Below, piece by piece: positions 19,187 to 26,777 of a DNA stretch of 64,000 nucleotides; the first letter of the stretch is position 1; each line of letters begins with the position of its first letter. The translations under genes and the position numbers were made by a program. The stretch comes from UBA2334 sp049653005 (lineage in GTDB: Bacteria; Pseudomonadota; Gammaproteobacteria; Burkholderiales; Burkholderiaceae_C), in contig JBASFL010000076.1 in assembly GCA_049653005.1 (NCBI GenBank), forward strand, positions 11,130 to 75,129, in the 5' to 3' direction. The notes under the pieces are model-generated. The model was not told where the DNA came from. It saw only the letters and a list, made by a program, of their open reading frames with translations, and did no database searches.

Positions 19187-19551
19187 GGCCGCTTGACTTC
19201 CAGCGCCACGCGCTCAAAGCCCAAGGCCTTGATGCGGTCCACCAGATCCACCAGGTGGGTCAAGGCCAGCGCACCGTCGGCACGCACAGCCACGGCTTGC
19301 ACGGGGGAGAACCCCGCCAACGCGACAGACAGGTGCGCGGTGGGCTGGTCATTGACGTACAGCTGTAGATCACGGGTCAGCGTGATAACCACTGGCTCAA
19401 CCACAGCTGTCGCCGCCTGGGTGGACTGCGCCAGATCCACCGGGATGCGGCCCGTGGCCACAAAAGTGGCCGTGGTCAGCACGATGGTGAGCAGCACCAG
19501 CATCACGTCAACCAAGGGCACCACGTTGATGGACTCGATGTCATCGTCCAT
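19183..19551 (-). CDS. exbD: ExbD/TolR biopolymer transport protein
   Basis: A 122-residue ExbD with a short cytoplasmic segment, one helix containing NVVPLVDVMLVLLTIVL (channel Asp15) and a periplasmic domain of about 80 residues. Together with ExbB it converts proton flow into motion of TonB. It is at the short end for ExbD because the N-terminal segment is brief. Its start is two bases after the exbB stop and its end overlaps tonB. The helix is strikingly like that of the DUF2149 protein further down the same operon. Confidence 0.92.
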   Translation of the reverse strand: MDDDIESINVVPLVDVMLVLLTIVLTTATFVATGRIPVDLAQSTQAATAVVEPVVITLTRDLQLYVNDQPTAHLSVALAGFSPVQAVAVRADGALALTHLVDLVDRIKALGFERVALEVKRP

Positions 19552-19553
19552 GC

Positions 19554-19979
19554 CTAACCCCCCCTGGCTTCATCGAACTCAGCCAACTTGACGCGCACCA
19601 CGCGCCGCAGCGCGTTGTTCATGGCCACGCACGGAATGGCCACACCAATGCCTGCGGCAGTGGCCTTGAGGGCCAGGGCCAGCCCGGTCATGGTGGTTTT
19701 GGCATCAAGCGTACCGGTATGGCCCAGTGCCTCGAAGGTGAACATGATGCCCAGCACCGTGCCCAGCAAGCCGATGTAGGGCGCGTTGGCCGCCACCGAC
19801 CCGATGACATTCAGGCGCTGGGTGAGGTCAGTTTCCAGCCGCACGCGGCTGTGGTAAGCCGATACTTGGAGGCGGGCATACCAGCGCCAGCGCTCCAGTG
19901 CCACGGCCACCGCCCAGGCGCTCAGCGCCAGCAACAGGCCCATCACACCCCACTCAACTGCATTTTTCAAGGTATCCAT
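19554..19979 (-). CDS. exbB: ExbB/TolQ proton channel protein
   Basis: A 141-residue short-form ExbB. Helix 1 is near 10-28, and the pore helices include VAANAPYIGLLGTVLGIM and ALKATAAGIGVAIPCVAM. It lacks the long cytoplasmic loop of enteric ExbB, as is common for dedicated TonB systems. The gene begins 13 bases after the receptor stop and is followed by exbD and tonB, making a complete motor in the order receptor-exbB-exbD-tonB. Confidence 0.92.
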   Translation of the reverse strand: MDTLKNAVEWGVMGLLLALSAWAVAVALERWRWYARLQVSAYHSRVRLETDLTQRLNVIGSVAANAPYIGLLGTVLGIMFTFEALGHTGTLDAKTTMTGLALALKATAAGIGVAIPCVAMNNALRRVVRVKLAEFDEARGG

Positions 19980-19992
19980 GACAGGCTCCCGC

Positions 19993-22272
19993 TCAGAACT
20001 GCAGGCTCAGGCCCACTCGCCATGTGCGGCCTGGGTCTACCACAATGGAAGGGTCCTCGCTGGTGTAGCGGCCATCGAAGTTGGAGTCGCCGGTACCGCG
20101 AGCGGTGAGGTAGTACCGGCGGTTGAACAAGTTGTCCACCCGCGCAAATGCACTCAGGCGGGCACCGGGCCAGCTGTTGAGCTTGGTGACGTACTGGGCC
20201 GTCAAGTGCATCAGGGTACGGCCAGGCAACTTCTCCTGGTTGATTTCATCGGCCCATGAAGTTGCCTTGTAGTCCAGTTCGGCACTGACCGTCCATCCAG
20301 GTGCAATCAGGTGATTGGCCCGCAAGTTGATTTGGTGGGGCGGGGTGCGCGGCAGCTTTTTGCCCGTGTTGTCGTACTTTGCCACCGTGAAGTTGCTTTG
20401 CCAGAAAGCCGGGTTGGCACGCTGTGCAGCGGTCGGGTTCGCCACGAATGTGCCGTTGGCATTGCCCAAGGACTGGTAAAAGCTCTCGTACTTGGTGAAC
20501 CAGGCATCCAGGAAGGTGTAGGCCAGGTCAAACGACCAGTCTTTGGCGGGCTGGGTGCGAGCCTCCAGTTCCAGACCCCGGCTGCGCGCGCCGCCAATGT
20601 TGCGGAACTGCGAGCCACCGCCCAGCGGGTTGTTGGTGCCCGCGTACTGGCCGTTGCTGTCGATGATGAAGTTGTTGCGGTTCACCTGGAAGAGCGCAGC
20701 ACTCACGCTGCTGGGCCAGCCGGCCAACTCGGCCTGGCGCTTGATGCCCAACTCGACGCTGGTGGCCTTTTCGGGCTGCAAATCGGGGTTGCCCTTGACC
20801 AGTGCATTGGTCGTGGTCTGCCCCCGGTACAACTGTTCTGCGGTGGGTGCCCGAAAGCCAGTGGACACTGCGCCATAGACGGAAGTCTGCTCGTCCAGGG
20901 CATGCGTCAGCCCCAGTCGGTGGCTGCTCACGCCAAAGGTTTTGCTCTCACTGACGGCTCGTTTGCCATTGCCTGCGACGGGCAAAGCATTGAAGTCGAT
21001 ACGCAGGCGGTCATGGCGCAGGTTGGCGGTCAGCACAGTGGCGGGTGTCAGCGCGTACTTGACCTCGCCATACAAGGCCTGGTTGGTCTCCACGGTGTAG
21101 TCATCGCTCATGACCATGCCAGCCGGGGTCACCGCGCCTGTGGGTCGGGTGCGGTAGGCATTGAGGGTGGTGTTGAGGTTGTCAAACGTGCCGCGTTTGA
21201 GCTCCACTCCTCCCATCACCGCCCAATCGTTCCAGCGCGTTCGATACTCGGCTTTGGCACCGCGCTGCACCTGGACATAGTCCGTCAGGGTGGTGTAGTC
21301 ATTGAGGGCGGTGGTGGGTGCCCCAGAGGCGGTAAAGCGCATGGGAGAAGACCAAAAAGTGGTGTTGTCCTGGTACTGGTACACCACGGCCAGCAGGTTG
21401 CTGCGCTCGTCCAGGTCATTGGAATAGGTCAGGTTGTAGCGGCTGAGGTCTACATTGAAGTTGCGGCTGAAGCCACGGCCATCTGAGCTGCCAGTGGGAT
21501 CGTTGGTGGCTGCGCTCACGCCCGTGACGCTGCCCTCGCGGTCGCGAAAACGCTCGGACTTCTCAAACCCGAAGCTCAAATCACTGGTGCCGTTGAGCGC
21601 GTACTTCAAGTTGCCCGACCAGGTTTTGCTGTAGGACTGGGACATGAAGTAGTAGCCATCCTGGTCGCGATCGCTGTATTGCAGGTGGCCACTCAGGTCG
21701 TCCTTGGCAAAACCGGCCCGCACCAGGCTTCTGCGATAGCCATAAGGGCCAACATCCTGCTCCGCCTTGAAGCCTTTTTGGCTGGCACCACGCTTGGTGG
21801 TAATGACCACGGCACCGGCCAGAGCGTCTTCGCCATATAGGTAAGACGCCCCACCTTTGATGACCTTGATGGAATCGATATTGTCGATGTCGATGTTCAC
21901 CTTACCCGTGCGCTCGTACACCGGCACGCCGTCCACAATGATGGCCACACCGGGCTTCTCGCCCATGTAGCGCTGGTTCTCGACTCCGCGCAGTTTGATT
22001 TTGATGGTCTCTCCATCCCCGCTCAGGTCGGCGGTCACTCCGCTGACGGCGCGCAACACCTCAATGATGTTTTTGGCGTGCTGGTCTTCAACCTGCTGGC
22101 GTGAATACGTGGCCGACGACACCGGGTCGGTGGCCGAGGTGGCAAAGCGGTCGTCAATGGCAGAACCCGTGACCGTGATGGGTGCCAGCACATCGGTCGC
22201 TCCGGCAGCACCGGCAGCAAGGACACTCAACGTGGCCAGACAGGCTTGATGCAAAAAAGAATGACGAAACAT
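19993..22272 (-). CDS. TonB-dependent outer-membrane receptor
   Basis: A 759-residue receptor. A signal peptide (CLATLSVLAAGAAGA) is followed by a TonB-box-like segment (APITVTGSA), a plug domain (VSGVTADLSGDGETIKIKL, then GVAIIVDGVPVYERTGKV and KGGASYLYGEDALAGAVVI), and a 22-strand barrel ending in GRTWRVGLSLQF with terminal Phe. GGAGA seven bases before the ATG at 22272 fixes the start; the frame opens further upstream. Substrate is not evident. Coupling to a CobN homologue suggests a tetrapyrrole or other metal chelate, and the neighbouring genes suggest copper. No cobalamin riboswitch is recognisable in the leader. Confidence 0.92.
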   Translation of the reverse strand: MFRHSFLHQACLATLSVLAAGAAGATDVLAPITVTGSAIDDRFATSATDPVSSATYSRQQVEDQHAKNIIEVLRAVSGVTADLSGDGETIKIKLRGVENQRYMGEKPGVAIIVDGVPVYERTGKVNIDIDNIDSIKVIKGGASYLYGEDALAGAVVITTKRGASQKGFKAEQDVGPYGYRRSLVRAGFAKDDLSGHLQYSDRDQDGYYFMSQSYSKTWSGNLKYALNGTSDLSFGFEKSERFRDREGSVTGVSAATNDPTGSSDGRGFSRNFNVDLSRYNLTYSNDLDERSNLLAVVYQYQDNTTFWSSPMRFTASGAPTTALNDYTTLTDYVQVQRGAKAEYRTRWNDWAVMGGVELKRGTFDNLNTTLNAYRTRPTGAVTPAGMVMSDDYTVETNQALYGEVKYALTPATVLTANLRHDRLRIDFNALPVAGNGKRAVSESKTFGVSSHRLGLTHALDEQTSVYGAVSTGFRAPTAEQLYRGQTTTNALVKGNPDLQPEKATSVELGIKRQAELAGWPSSVSAALFQVNRNNFIIDSNGQYAGTNNPLGGGSQFRNIGGARSRGLELEARTQPAKDWSFDLAYTFLDAWFTKYESFYQSLGNANGTFVANPTAAQRANPAFWQSNFTVAKYDNTGKKLPRTPPHQINLRANHLIAPGWTVSAELDYKATSWADEINQEKLPGRTLMHLTAQYVTKLNSWPGARLSAFARVDNLFNRRYYLTARGTGDSNFDGRYTSEDPSIVVDPGRTWRVGLSLQF

Positions 22273-22322
22273 GAAAAATCTCCAGACCAGACCAAACTGG
22301 TACCAACACAAATGAGCTGCCT

Positions 22323-22353
22323 TGCCAGCCAGCGAAAAGCTGGGGTGCTGGCA
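22323..22353 (-). promoter_or_regulatory. Hairpin in the leader of the TonB-dependent receptor
   Basis: Fifty bases before the receptor ATG the minus strand can form a two-part stem: TGCCAGC (22353-22347) pairs with GCTGGCA (22329-22323) and CAGC with GCTG around a TTTTC loop, with a four-base bulge ACCC on one side. It lacks an immediate U tract, so it is not a standard terminator. It could be a leader control element or a processing signal. The pairing is seen in the sequence; the function is a guess. Confidence 0.4.
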
Positions 22354-22415
22354 TCAGCGAAAGGGAGGGGTCGCGCCCAAGCACACCCACTGCGGGGCAG
22401 CAGAACGACTGGGGG

Positions 22416-22841
22416 TCAAGTAGCTGACCGTGGTGGTGCCCGCATGGGGGCCATCAGCAGCACTCGGTCTGCGTTGCCGGGCGCTCGGGTGTCTGCCGCA
22501 ACCCCCGCCAACCGCAGGGTCGTGGCGGGTGGCGGGGGTCGCACATCGATGTCGCTCCCCGCTGCGGCCGACATGGCCACGTGTGCACTGGCCCACGCAC
22601 ACGGCTGGGCCAGCCCTTGCGGCCAATCGGTCGGATGCTCCTCGGCAGGCGCGCCATCCAGGGCCACCCACTGCAAACCGTTGGGCGTGCAAATCTCGGC
22701 CACCGGCCCGCTGGCCACCGCAGGCACCACCCACGCGCCCAGCAACCCGTGCAGCGCCGAAAACAGCGTGCACAGCAACACCCCGCGCAGCCACAGGCCA
22801 CGGTGGCGGGTGAATGATTTGGGTGACAATTTCAAAGCCAA
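22416..22841 (-). CDS. DUF2946 family protein, copy B
   Basis: A protein of about 141 residues with one hydrophobic segment and the DUF2946 core AVASGPVAEICTPNGLQWV and QPCAWASAH. It is the close paralogue of the copy at 12871-13335. There is no ATG or GTG near the domain start. The best start is a TTG at 22841, preceded by GGAG with a six-base spacer, and that GGAG lies inside a copy of the dispersed repeat. A TTG at 22829 is also possible. It ends 143 bases upstream of the receptor gene on the same strand, so it may be co-transcribed. Function unknown; family members sit near copper genes. Confidence 0.65.
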   Translation of the reverse strand: MALKLSPKSFTRHRGLWLRGVLLCTLFSALHGLLGAWVVPAVASGPVAEICTPNGLQWVALDGAPAEEHPTDWPQGLAQPCAWASAHVAMSAAAGSDIDVRPPPPATTLRLAGVAADTRAPGNADRVLLMAPMRAPPRSAT

Positions 22842-22880
22842 ATCAGGCTCCAGCGCTTGCCAGACAAGACAAGTTCACTA
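22829..22880 (+). repeat. Dispersed intergenic repeat, copy 2
   Basis: Reads TTTCAAAGCC ... TCCAGCGCTTGCC, then a degenerate right half. It overlaps the 5' end of the minus-strand DUF2946 gene, and the reverse strand of its core supplies GGAG in front of that gene's TTG start. Confidence 0.65.
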
Positions 22881-22894
22881 CATGCAACACGCGC

Positions 22895-23389
22895 TCAGTG
22901 GGCATGTTCCGCCTCTTTTTTGCTGTTGCGCGGCGTTTGCACCCACACCATCACCTCGCGCTCACCGGCGCGCTGGAAGGTCAGGGTCACGGGGAAGCGG
23001 TCGCCGTCTTTCAGCGGGGCTTTCAGGCCCAGCAGCATCAGGTGGTGACCGTTGGGCGTGCCGTGGCGCAGGCGCACCTCGGTATTGGCAGGCAGATCGA
23101 CGGCGGGCACGGCGCGCATGCGCATCACGTCGCCTTCCATCTCCATGCGGTGCAGTTCCACCGTGGCGGCTGCCGGGGTACGGGCCGACAGCAGGCGGTC
23201 GGGCTCGGTGCCGTTGTTCTTGATGGCGCGGAAATACACAGCACCCGTGGTCATGCCGGGTCGAGAGGGCGTGGCGTAGGGGTGGTCAATCGCCAGGTCT
23301 CCGGCCTTCACGCCGTGGGCATGGGCGGGCAACACCCAAGCGGTGCTGAGGGCCAACCCCGCAGCCAAGCACATGCGCCGCGCGGTCAT
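22895..23389 (-). CDS. PCu(A)C-family periplasmic copper chaperone, copy 1
   Basis: A 164-residue exported protein. After the signal peptide (ending PAHAHG) the cupredoxin-like PCu(A)C domain has MTTGAVYFRAIKNNG, then the copper-ligand pattern of a His with two Met groups: ELHRMEMEGDVMRMRAV followed by RHGTPNGHHLMLLGL. Proteins of this kind deliver Cu(I) to cytochrome oxidase or to Sco. The C terminus is charged and His-containing (KKEAEHAH). The ATG at 23389 overlaps the stop of the membrane-protein gene upstream (ATGA). A second PCu(A)C gene lies 2 kb upstream in the same direction. Confidence 0.88.
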   Translation of the reverse strand: MTARRMCLAAGLALSTAWVLPAHAHGVKAGDLAIDHPYATPSRPGMTTGAVYFRAIKNNGTEPDRLLSARTPAAATVELHRMEMEGDVMRMRAVPAVDLPANTEVRLRHGTPNGHHLMLLGLKAPLKDGDRFPVTLTFQRAGEREVMVWVQTPRNSKKEAEHAH

Positions 23390-23775
23390 TTGGACCACCT
23401 CACAGCCCCTTGGGCGTCCACCTGCCAGGGGCGGGGTGTGTCTTTGCGCTCGGCTTGCGCCAACCAGTCGTTGGGTGCAGCGGCTGTGGCCAGGTGCGGG
23501 GCCGTTTCAGCTTGAGGCACCGTGGAGTGCCGGGGGGCTTTCCAAAGAAACACGGGTGGAAACGCCCATTGCAAATGGGCCAGCCGGGTTTCCGTGTCGG
23601 CCGCAGCCCACTTGGCCACGTAAAGGATGGACAACACGGCCAACACATGCACCACCAGAAAACCCACGACCACTGCGGCCACGACGCGGGTACGGCGGTT
23701 GAGTGGACGGCTGTCTGCAGGCTGCTCAGCCTGCCCACGGTGTAGCAGCGGTTTGTGTGGGGCGATTCGGGTCAT
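23386..23775 (-). CDS. Small single-helix membrane protein of unknown family
   Basis: A 129-residue protein with a basic cytoplasmic N terminus (about 40 residues), one helix (VVAAVVVGFLVVHVLAVLSIL, split here around residues 33-53) and a Pro/Ala-rich periplasmic tail with several Trp residues. A His in the middle of the helix recalls TonB anchors, but there is no TonB C-terminal domain, so I do not call it TonB. It overlaps the Crp/Fnr gene upstream and the PCu(A)C gene downstream, both by ATGA junctions, so it is clearly a real gene of this unit. Role unknown; assistance to copper transfer or oxidase assembly would fit the setting. Confidence 0.6.
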   Translation of the reverse strand: MTRIAPHKPLLHRGQAEQPADSRPLNRRTRVVAAVVVGFLVVHVLAVLSILYVAKWAAADTETRLAHLQWAFPPVFLWKAPRHSTVPQAETAPHLATAAAPNDWLAQAERKDTPRPWQVDAQGAVRWSK

Positions 23776-24464
23776 GCCATTGCGCCTTCCAGCTGCCGGT
23801 CTGGCGCCACTGACAGCCCCAGCGCCTGCGCCGCCGCACGTGCCGAGGCAGATGCGACGGCACCGGCCGCCGTCCAGGGGCGGGGGCCCGATTTGCGGGT
23901 GCGTGGGGGCAGCAGTTGAGACAACGCCCGGCAGACCGTTTCATGCTTGGCATCGACCACCAGTGCCAGCTCGCGCAGGGCAGGCAGGCTGGCGCGCAGG
24001 GCATCGGGGTCTTGGGGCTCGCCCACCAAGGCCGCCGCGTGGCCCAGGACCTTGAGCAGGATGGCCACGCGGGGCAACACGGGGCCGGTGCGCAGCTGGG
24101 CCATGTCGTGGCTGCGCTGCTGCTGTTGCAACAAGGCAGCCACCATGAGTTGCTGGCGCTCGCCCTCGCTGGCGGGCTCCACGGGCACCAGCACCACATC
24201 GGTCAGCGCCTCGGCACGCAGCCGGTGGGGCAAGGGATGGGGTATCTGGCACAGTGCTTCGATGCCCAGCAAATCGCCTGGCAGTGCCAGGGACATGAGG
24301 TGTTGCGCGTCGTGTTCGCGCTGCACCAGGCACAACACGCCTGAAACGACACGCCACAAACGGGCGGTCTGACCGGCTTCGAACACGGTGTCGCCCTGGT
24401 TGCAAAACCATTGGGCAGAGGGCAAAACGGGGCTGGCTTCAAAGCCAAAAGAAAAGGCAGACAT
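23772..24464 (-). CDS. Crp/Fnr-family transcriptional regulator
   Basis: A 230-residue regulator with an N-terminal cyclic-nucleotide-like beta roll (NQGDTVFEAGQTARLWRVVSG and ALPGDLLGIEAL) and a C-terminal helix-turn-helix (RELALVVDAKHETVCRALSQLL), followed by an unusual 40-residue Ala/Arg-rich extension. The N-terminal cysteine cluster of FNR is absent, as are the usual cAMP-contacting residues, so the ligand is unknown. GGAG seven bases before the ATG at 24464 fixes the start. It is embedded among copper chaperone genes and overlaps the next one, so it probably controls this region, perhaps in response to redox state. Confidence 0.8.
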   Translation of the reverse strand: MSAFSFGFEASPVLPSAQWFCNQGDTVFEAGQTARLWRVVSGVLCLVQREHDAQHLMSLALPGDLLGIEALCQIPHPLPHRLRAEALTDVVLVPVEPASEGERQQLMVAALLQQQQRSHDMAQLRTGPVLPRVAILLKVLGHAAALVGEPQDPDALRASLPALRELALVVDAKHETVCRALSQLLPPRTRKSGPRPWTAAGAVASASARAAAQALGLSVAPDRQLEGAMA

Positions 24465-24530
24465 AAACACACTCCGACAAAACACTGAAAAGCGGTGCGC
24501 CCACGCAAGGACGCGCACCGGCCAAACGGG

Positions 24531-24935
24531 TCAGGTCGAAGCTGGTGGCCCACGGGCCAAAAACCGGTGAACAGGGGCTGTGTGTGTGGCGTGCCCGGCC
24601 CAGGTGGGGCACGGCGGGGCAACGGAGGGTGTGCGCCCCCACCCATCAAAGTGGGGGGGTGGCGTGCCCCGGTCGGTGCCCAACACGCAGTAGGCGCAGG
24701 ACTCCAGGTGGTGCGCCAGGTTTTTGTCGAGCGGGGTTTCAACATCGCCCGTCACCCCGGTTTGCACCCACACCTGGCCCCGTGCGCTACACACCTCCTG
24801 CCAGCCGCGCTGGTGCAGGGGTTTGCCGTGGTCGAGCGTGCGGGAAATGGCCGGTGCCAGCGTGGCCAGCAACACCAACGCAACAAGCGCCCACACCCAG
24901 GCGCGCACCCCACGCCGCGAGGCGGGGTGGTGCAT
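24531..24935 (-). CDS. DUF2946 family protein, copy C
   Basis: A protein of 134 residues with an N-terminal helix (VWALVALVLLATLAPAIS) and the DUF2946 pattern QEVCSARGQVWV followed by LESCAYCVLG, giving a true CxxC motif. The C-terminal 50 residues are Pro/His rich. The family is found in copper and cobalt clusters, and metal binding by the three cysteines is plausible. The start is either the ATG at 24935 (chosen) or one at 24968 inside a copy of the dispersed repeat; neither has a good ribosome-binding site. Confidence 0.7.
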   Translation of the reverse strand: MHHPASRRGVRAWVWALVALVLLATLAPAISRTLDHGKPLHQRGWQEVCSARGQVWVQTGVTGDVETPLDKNLAHHLESCAYCVLGTDRGTPPPHFDGWGRTPSVAPPCPTWAGHATHTAPVHRFLARGPPAST

Positions 24936-24958
24936 GGCCGACCGGGTGGGGAAACCTG

Positions 24959-25016
24959 AAATTTGCATGAAAAGTGACTTCAGCGCTTGTCTGTATTGAG
25001 CTTCAAGCTATCAAAC
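24959..25016 (+). repeat. Dispersed intergenic repeat, copy 3
   Basis: Reads GAAATTTGCATGAAAAGTG, TTCAGCGCTTGTCTGTATTG, then CTTCAAGCTATC. It lies between the CpxP-like gene and the DUF2946 gene, two minus-strand genes, so it may affect readthrough or mRNA stability. Confidence 0.7.
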
Positions 25017-25018
25017 CA

Positions 25019-25453
25019 TCAGCGCAAACCGGCCAGGTACAGTCGGGAGAGTTCGGCAAACTGCTCGGCGTTCAGGGTCTTGCGCAGAAAGTCCGTGCAG
25101 GCGTTGCGGCCTTGCATGTGCTTGACTTCAACCTCACCCACCTGCTTCATCAGCTCTTCGCGTTCGGCTTGGGGCTTGTTTTCCAGAATGGCCATGCGCG
25201 CTTGGGCGCGCAGTTCCAAAATCTTTTTCTGCACGGCCAAACGGTTGGGCATGGCTTGCTTGCGGAAGTCTTCGAGGGCTTTGATCTGTTCGGCGCTCAG
25301 TTTCAGATCGGCCTCGTGCTTCATGGTCAGCGGCATCAGCTCGACCACGGGCAGGGCTGCATCGCCGGGCACCGATTTGGCTTGGGCCAGACCGGCACCG
25401 GCGGCCAAGGCGAGGGCCAAGGTCAGGCTGCGTGCGAGTGTGGTGTGTGTCAT
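25019..25453 (-). CDS. CpxP/Spy-like periplasmic protein
   Basis: A 144-residue exported protein, signal peptide ending LAQAKS, then an all-helical domain with KLSAEQIKALEDFRKQAMP and RAQARMAILENKPQAEREEL, resembling the hooked helical dimer of CpxP/Spy chaperones and the related heavy-metal sensors. The Leu-Ser-x-x-Gln start of the first helix and the later repeat LNAEQFAEL fit the LTxxQ motif of this group. It is part of the copper unit, 32 bases after the PCu(A)C stop. A role in protecting or sensing misfolded or metal-stressed periplasmic proteins is likely but not shown. Confidence 0.7.
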   Translation of the reverse strand: MTHTTLARSLTLALALAAGAGLAQAKSVPGDAALPVVELMPLTMKHEADLKLSAEQIKALEDFRKQAMPNRLAVQKKILELRAQARMAILENKPQAEREELMKQVGEVEVKHMQGRNACTDFLRKTLNAEQFAELSRLYLAGLR

Positions 25454-25485
25454 GGTTCGACTTTCTTCAGGGTTAAAAAACGGGG

Positions 25486-25971
25486 TCAGTGCTTCATGCC
25501 GCCATGGCCTTGGCCGTGCTGCATGGGTGCATTGCCACCGCCCAAGGCGGTGACGGGGGCTTTGATGTCCTGGGTGAAGCGCTTTTTGGCATCGTCTTCA
25601 AACACCAGGGTGATGGGCACGGTTTCGCCGCCTTTGACTTGCTGCTTCAGGTCCATCAGCATCACGTGGTAGCCGCCAGGCTTCAGTTCCAGGGTGCGAC
25701 CTGCGGCCAGGTCCAGGCCGGGAATCTGGCGCATCTTCATCACGTCTTTGTCCATGGCCATTTCGTGGATTTCAACCACACCTGCCACGGGCGAACTGGC
25801 CGACACCAGGCGCGCATTTTTCTCGGGGGTCAGGCGCATGAAGGCACCGGTGGCTTTTTGGCTGGCCACGGTGCCGCGCACCCAGGCGTCTTCCACTTTC
25901 ACGGTTTGGGCCCAAAGGGTGGAAGCAGAAAGCACGAGCACGGCGGCTGCAAACAGATTGCGAGAGGTCAT
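25486..25971 (-). CDS. PCu(A)C-family periplasmic copper chaperone, copy 2
   Basis: A 161-residue exported protein. The signal peptide ends LWAQT; the domain has VEDAWVRGTVASQKATGAF, the ligand segment EIHEMAMDKDVMKMRQI and PGGYHVMLMDLKQQ, the usual His-Met set for one Cu(I). The C-terminal tail MQHGQGHGGMKH adds more His and Met and may raise copper capacity. GGAG seven bases before the ATG supports the start. It follows the Sco gene by 29 bases; PCu(A)C and Sco work together on the CuA centre of cytochrome oxidase. Confidence 0.92.
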   Translation of the reverse strand: MTSRNLFAAAVLVLSASTLWAQTVKVEDAWVRGTVASQKATGAFMRLTPEKNARLVSASSPVAGVVEIHEMAMDKDVMKMRQIPGLDLAAGRTLELKPGGYHVMLMDLKQQVKGGETVPITLVFEDDAKKRFTQDIKAPVTALGGGNAPMQHGQGHGGMKH

Positions 25972-26000
25972 GGAAGGTCTCCAGGTCGTTGAGAAAAAGG

Positions 26001-26681
26001 TCAGGCACCGCCCAGCAGGGTGGCGATGTCGGCGGCGTAATCGGCAGCGGATTGCTCGTGGCGCAAGGCCACGCGAAAGCGCCCCTGCGGGTCAAACAAA
26101 TAGCTGAGCGCGGTGTGGTCCATGGTGTACGAGCTGCCGGTGGGCATTTTTTTGTAAAACACCTTGAAGTCGTCGGCGACCTGTTTGGTTTGGGCCGCAT
26201 CGCCGTACAGCGCCAAAAAACGCGGGTCGAAGGCGGCCATGTAATCGCGCAGCAGCTCGGGGGTGTCTCGCTCGGGGTCCACGGTGACGAAGATCACCTG
26301 CACCTTGGCCGCCCGATCGGGGCCCAGCAGACGCATCACTTCGCTGGCGCGGGTGAGGGCGGTGGGGCACACGTCGGGGCACTGCACAAAGCCGAAATAC
26401 AACATGACCACCTGGCCCTTGAAGTCGTCCAGCGTGCGGGCTTTGCCGTGCATGTCGGTGAGGGCAAAGCCTTTGCCGTAGGGCGCGCCGGTCACGTCGA
26501 TGCCTTTGAACGACGGGGCGCTTCCGCCCTGGCCGGGCCACTTGTCGCAGCCGCTAAGCCCCAACAGCGCGGGGGCCAGGCCGACCCAACCACCCCAGCA
26601 AACCACCTGCCGCCGGTTGACGTGGCGACGGTCAATGCCTGTGGACGTGGAACCAGCTGAGAGAGAAAAAATATTGGGCAT
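26001..26681 (-). CDS. SCO1/SenC family copper metallochaperone
   Basis: A 226-residue membrane-anchored thioredoxin-fold protein. An N-terminal hydrophobic segment with a possible lipobox (GLSGC) is followed by the Sco domain with the copper-binding FVQCPDVCPT (CxxxC) and the distal His in SYTMDHTALSYLFDP. It inserts copper into subunit II of cytochrome oxidase. The ATG at 26681 has AGGTGG upstream; the open frame is longer but lacks better starts. It stands second in the unit that continues with PCu(A)C and the CpxP-like protein. Confidence 0.92.
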   Translation of the reverse strand: MPNIFSLSAGSTSTGIDRRHVNRRQVVCWGGWVGLAPALLGLSGCDKWPGQGGSAPSFKGIDVTGAPYGKGFALTDMHGKARTLDDFKGQVVMLYFGFVQCPDVCPTALTRASEVMRLLGPDRAAKVQVIFVTVDPERDTPELLRDYMAAFDPRFLALYGDAAQTKQVADDFKVFYKKMPTGSSYTMDHTALSYLFDPQGRFRVALRHEQSAADYAADIATLLGGA

Positions 26682-26777
26682 GTGCCACCTGACGAACCGC
26701 GGCCGTGGATGGCGCGCAAAACAACTCAACACACCCGGCAAGCCCATGGACGGGGTGCCGGATGCACGGGGAGAAGG

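Noticed and set aside
22272..22440. Cobalamin riboswitch upstream of the receptor
   Set aside because: No B12 box or matching helices could be found by eye on either strand.
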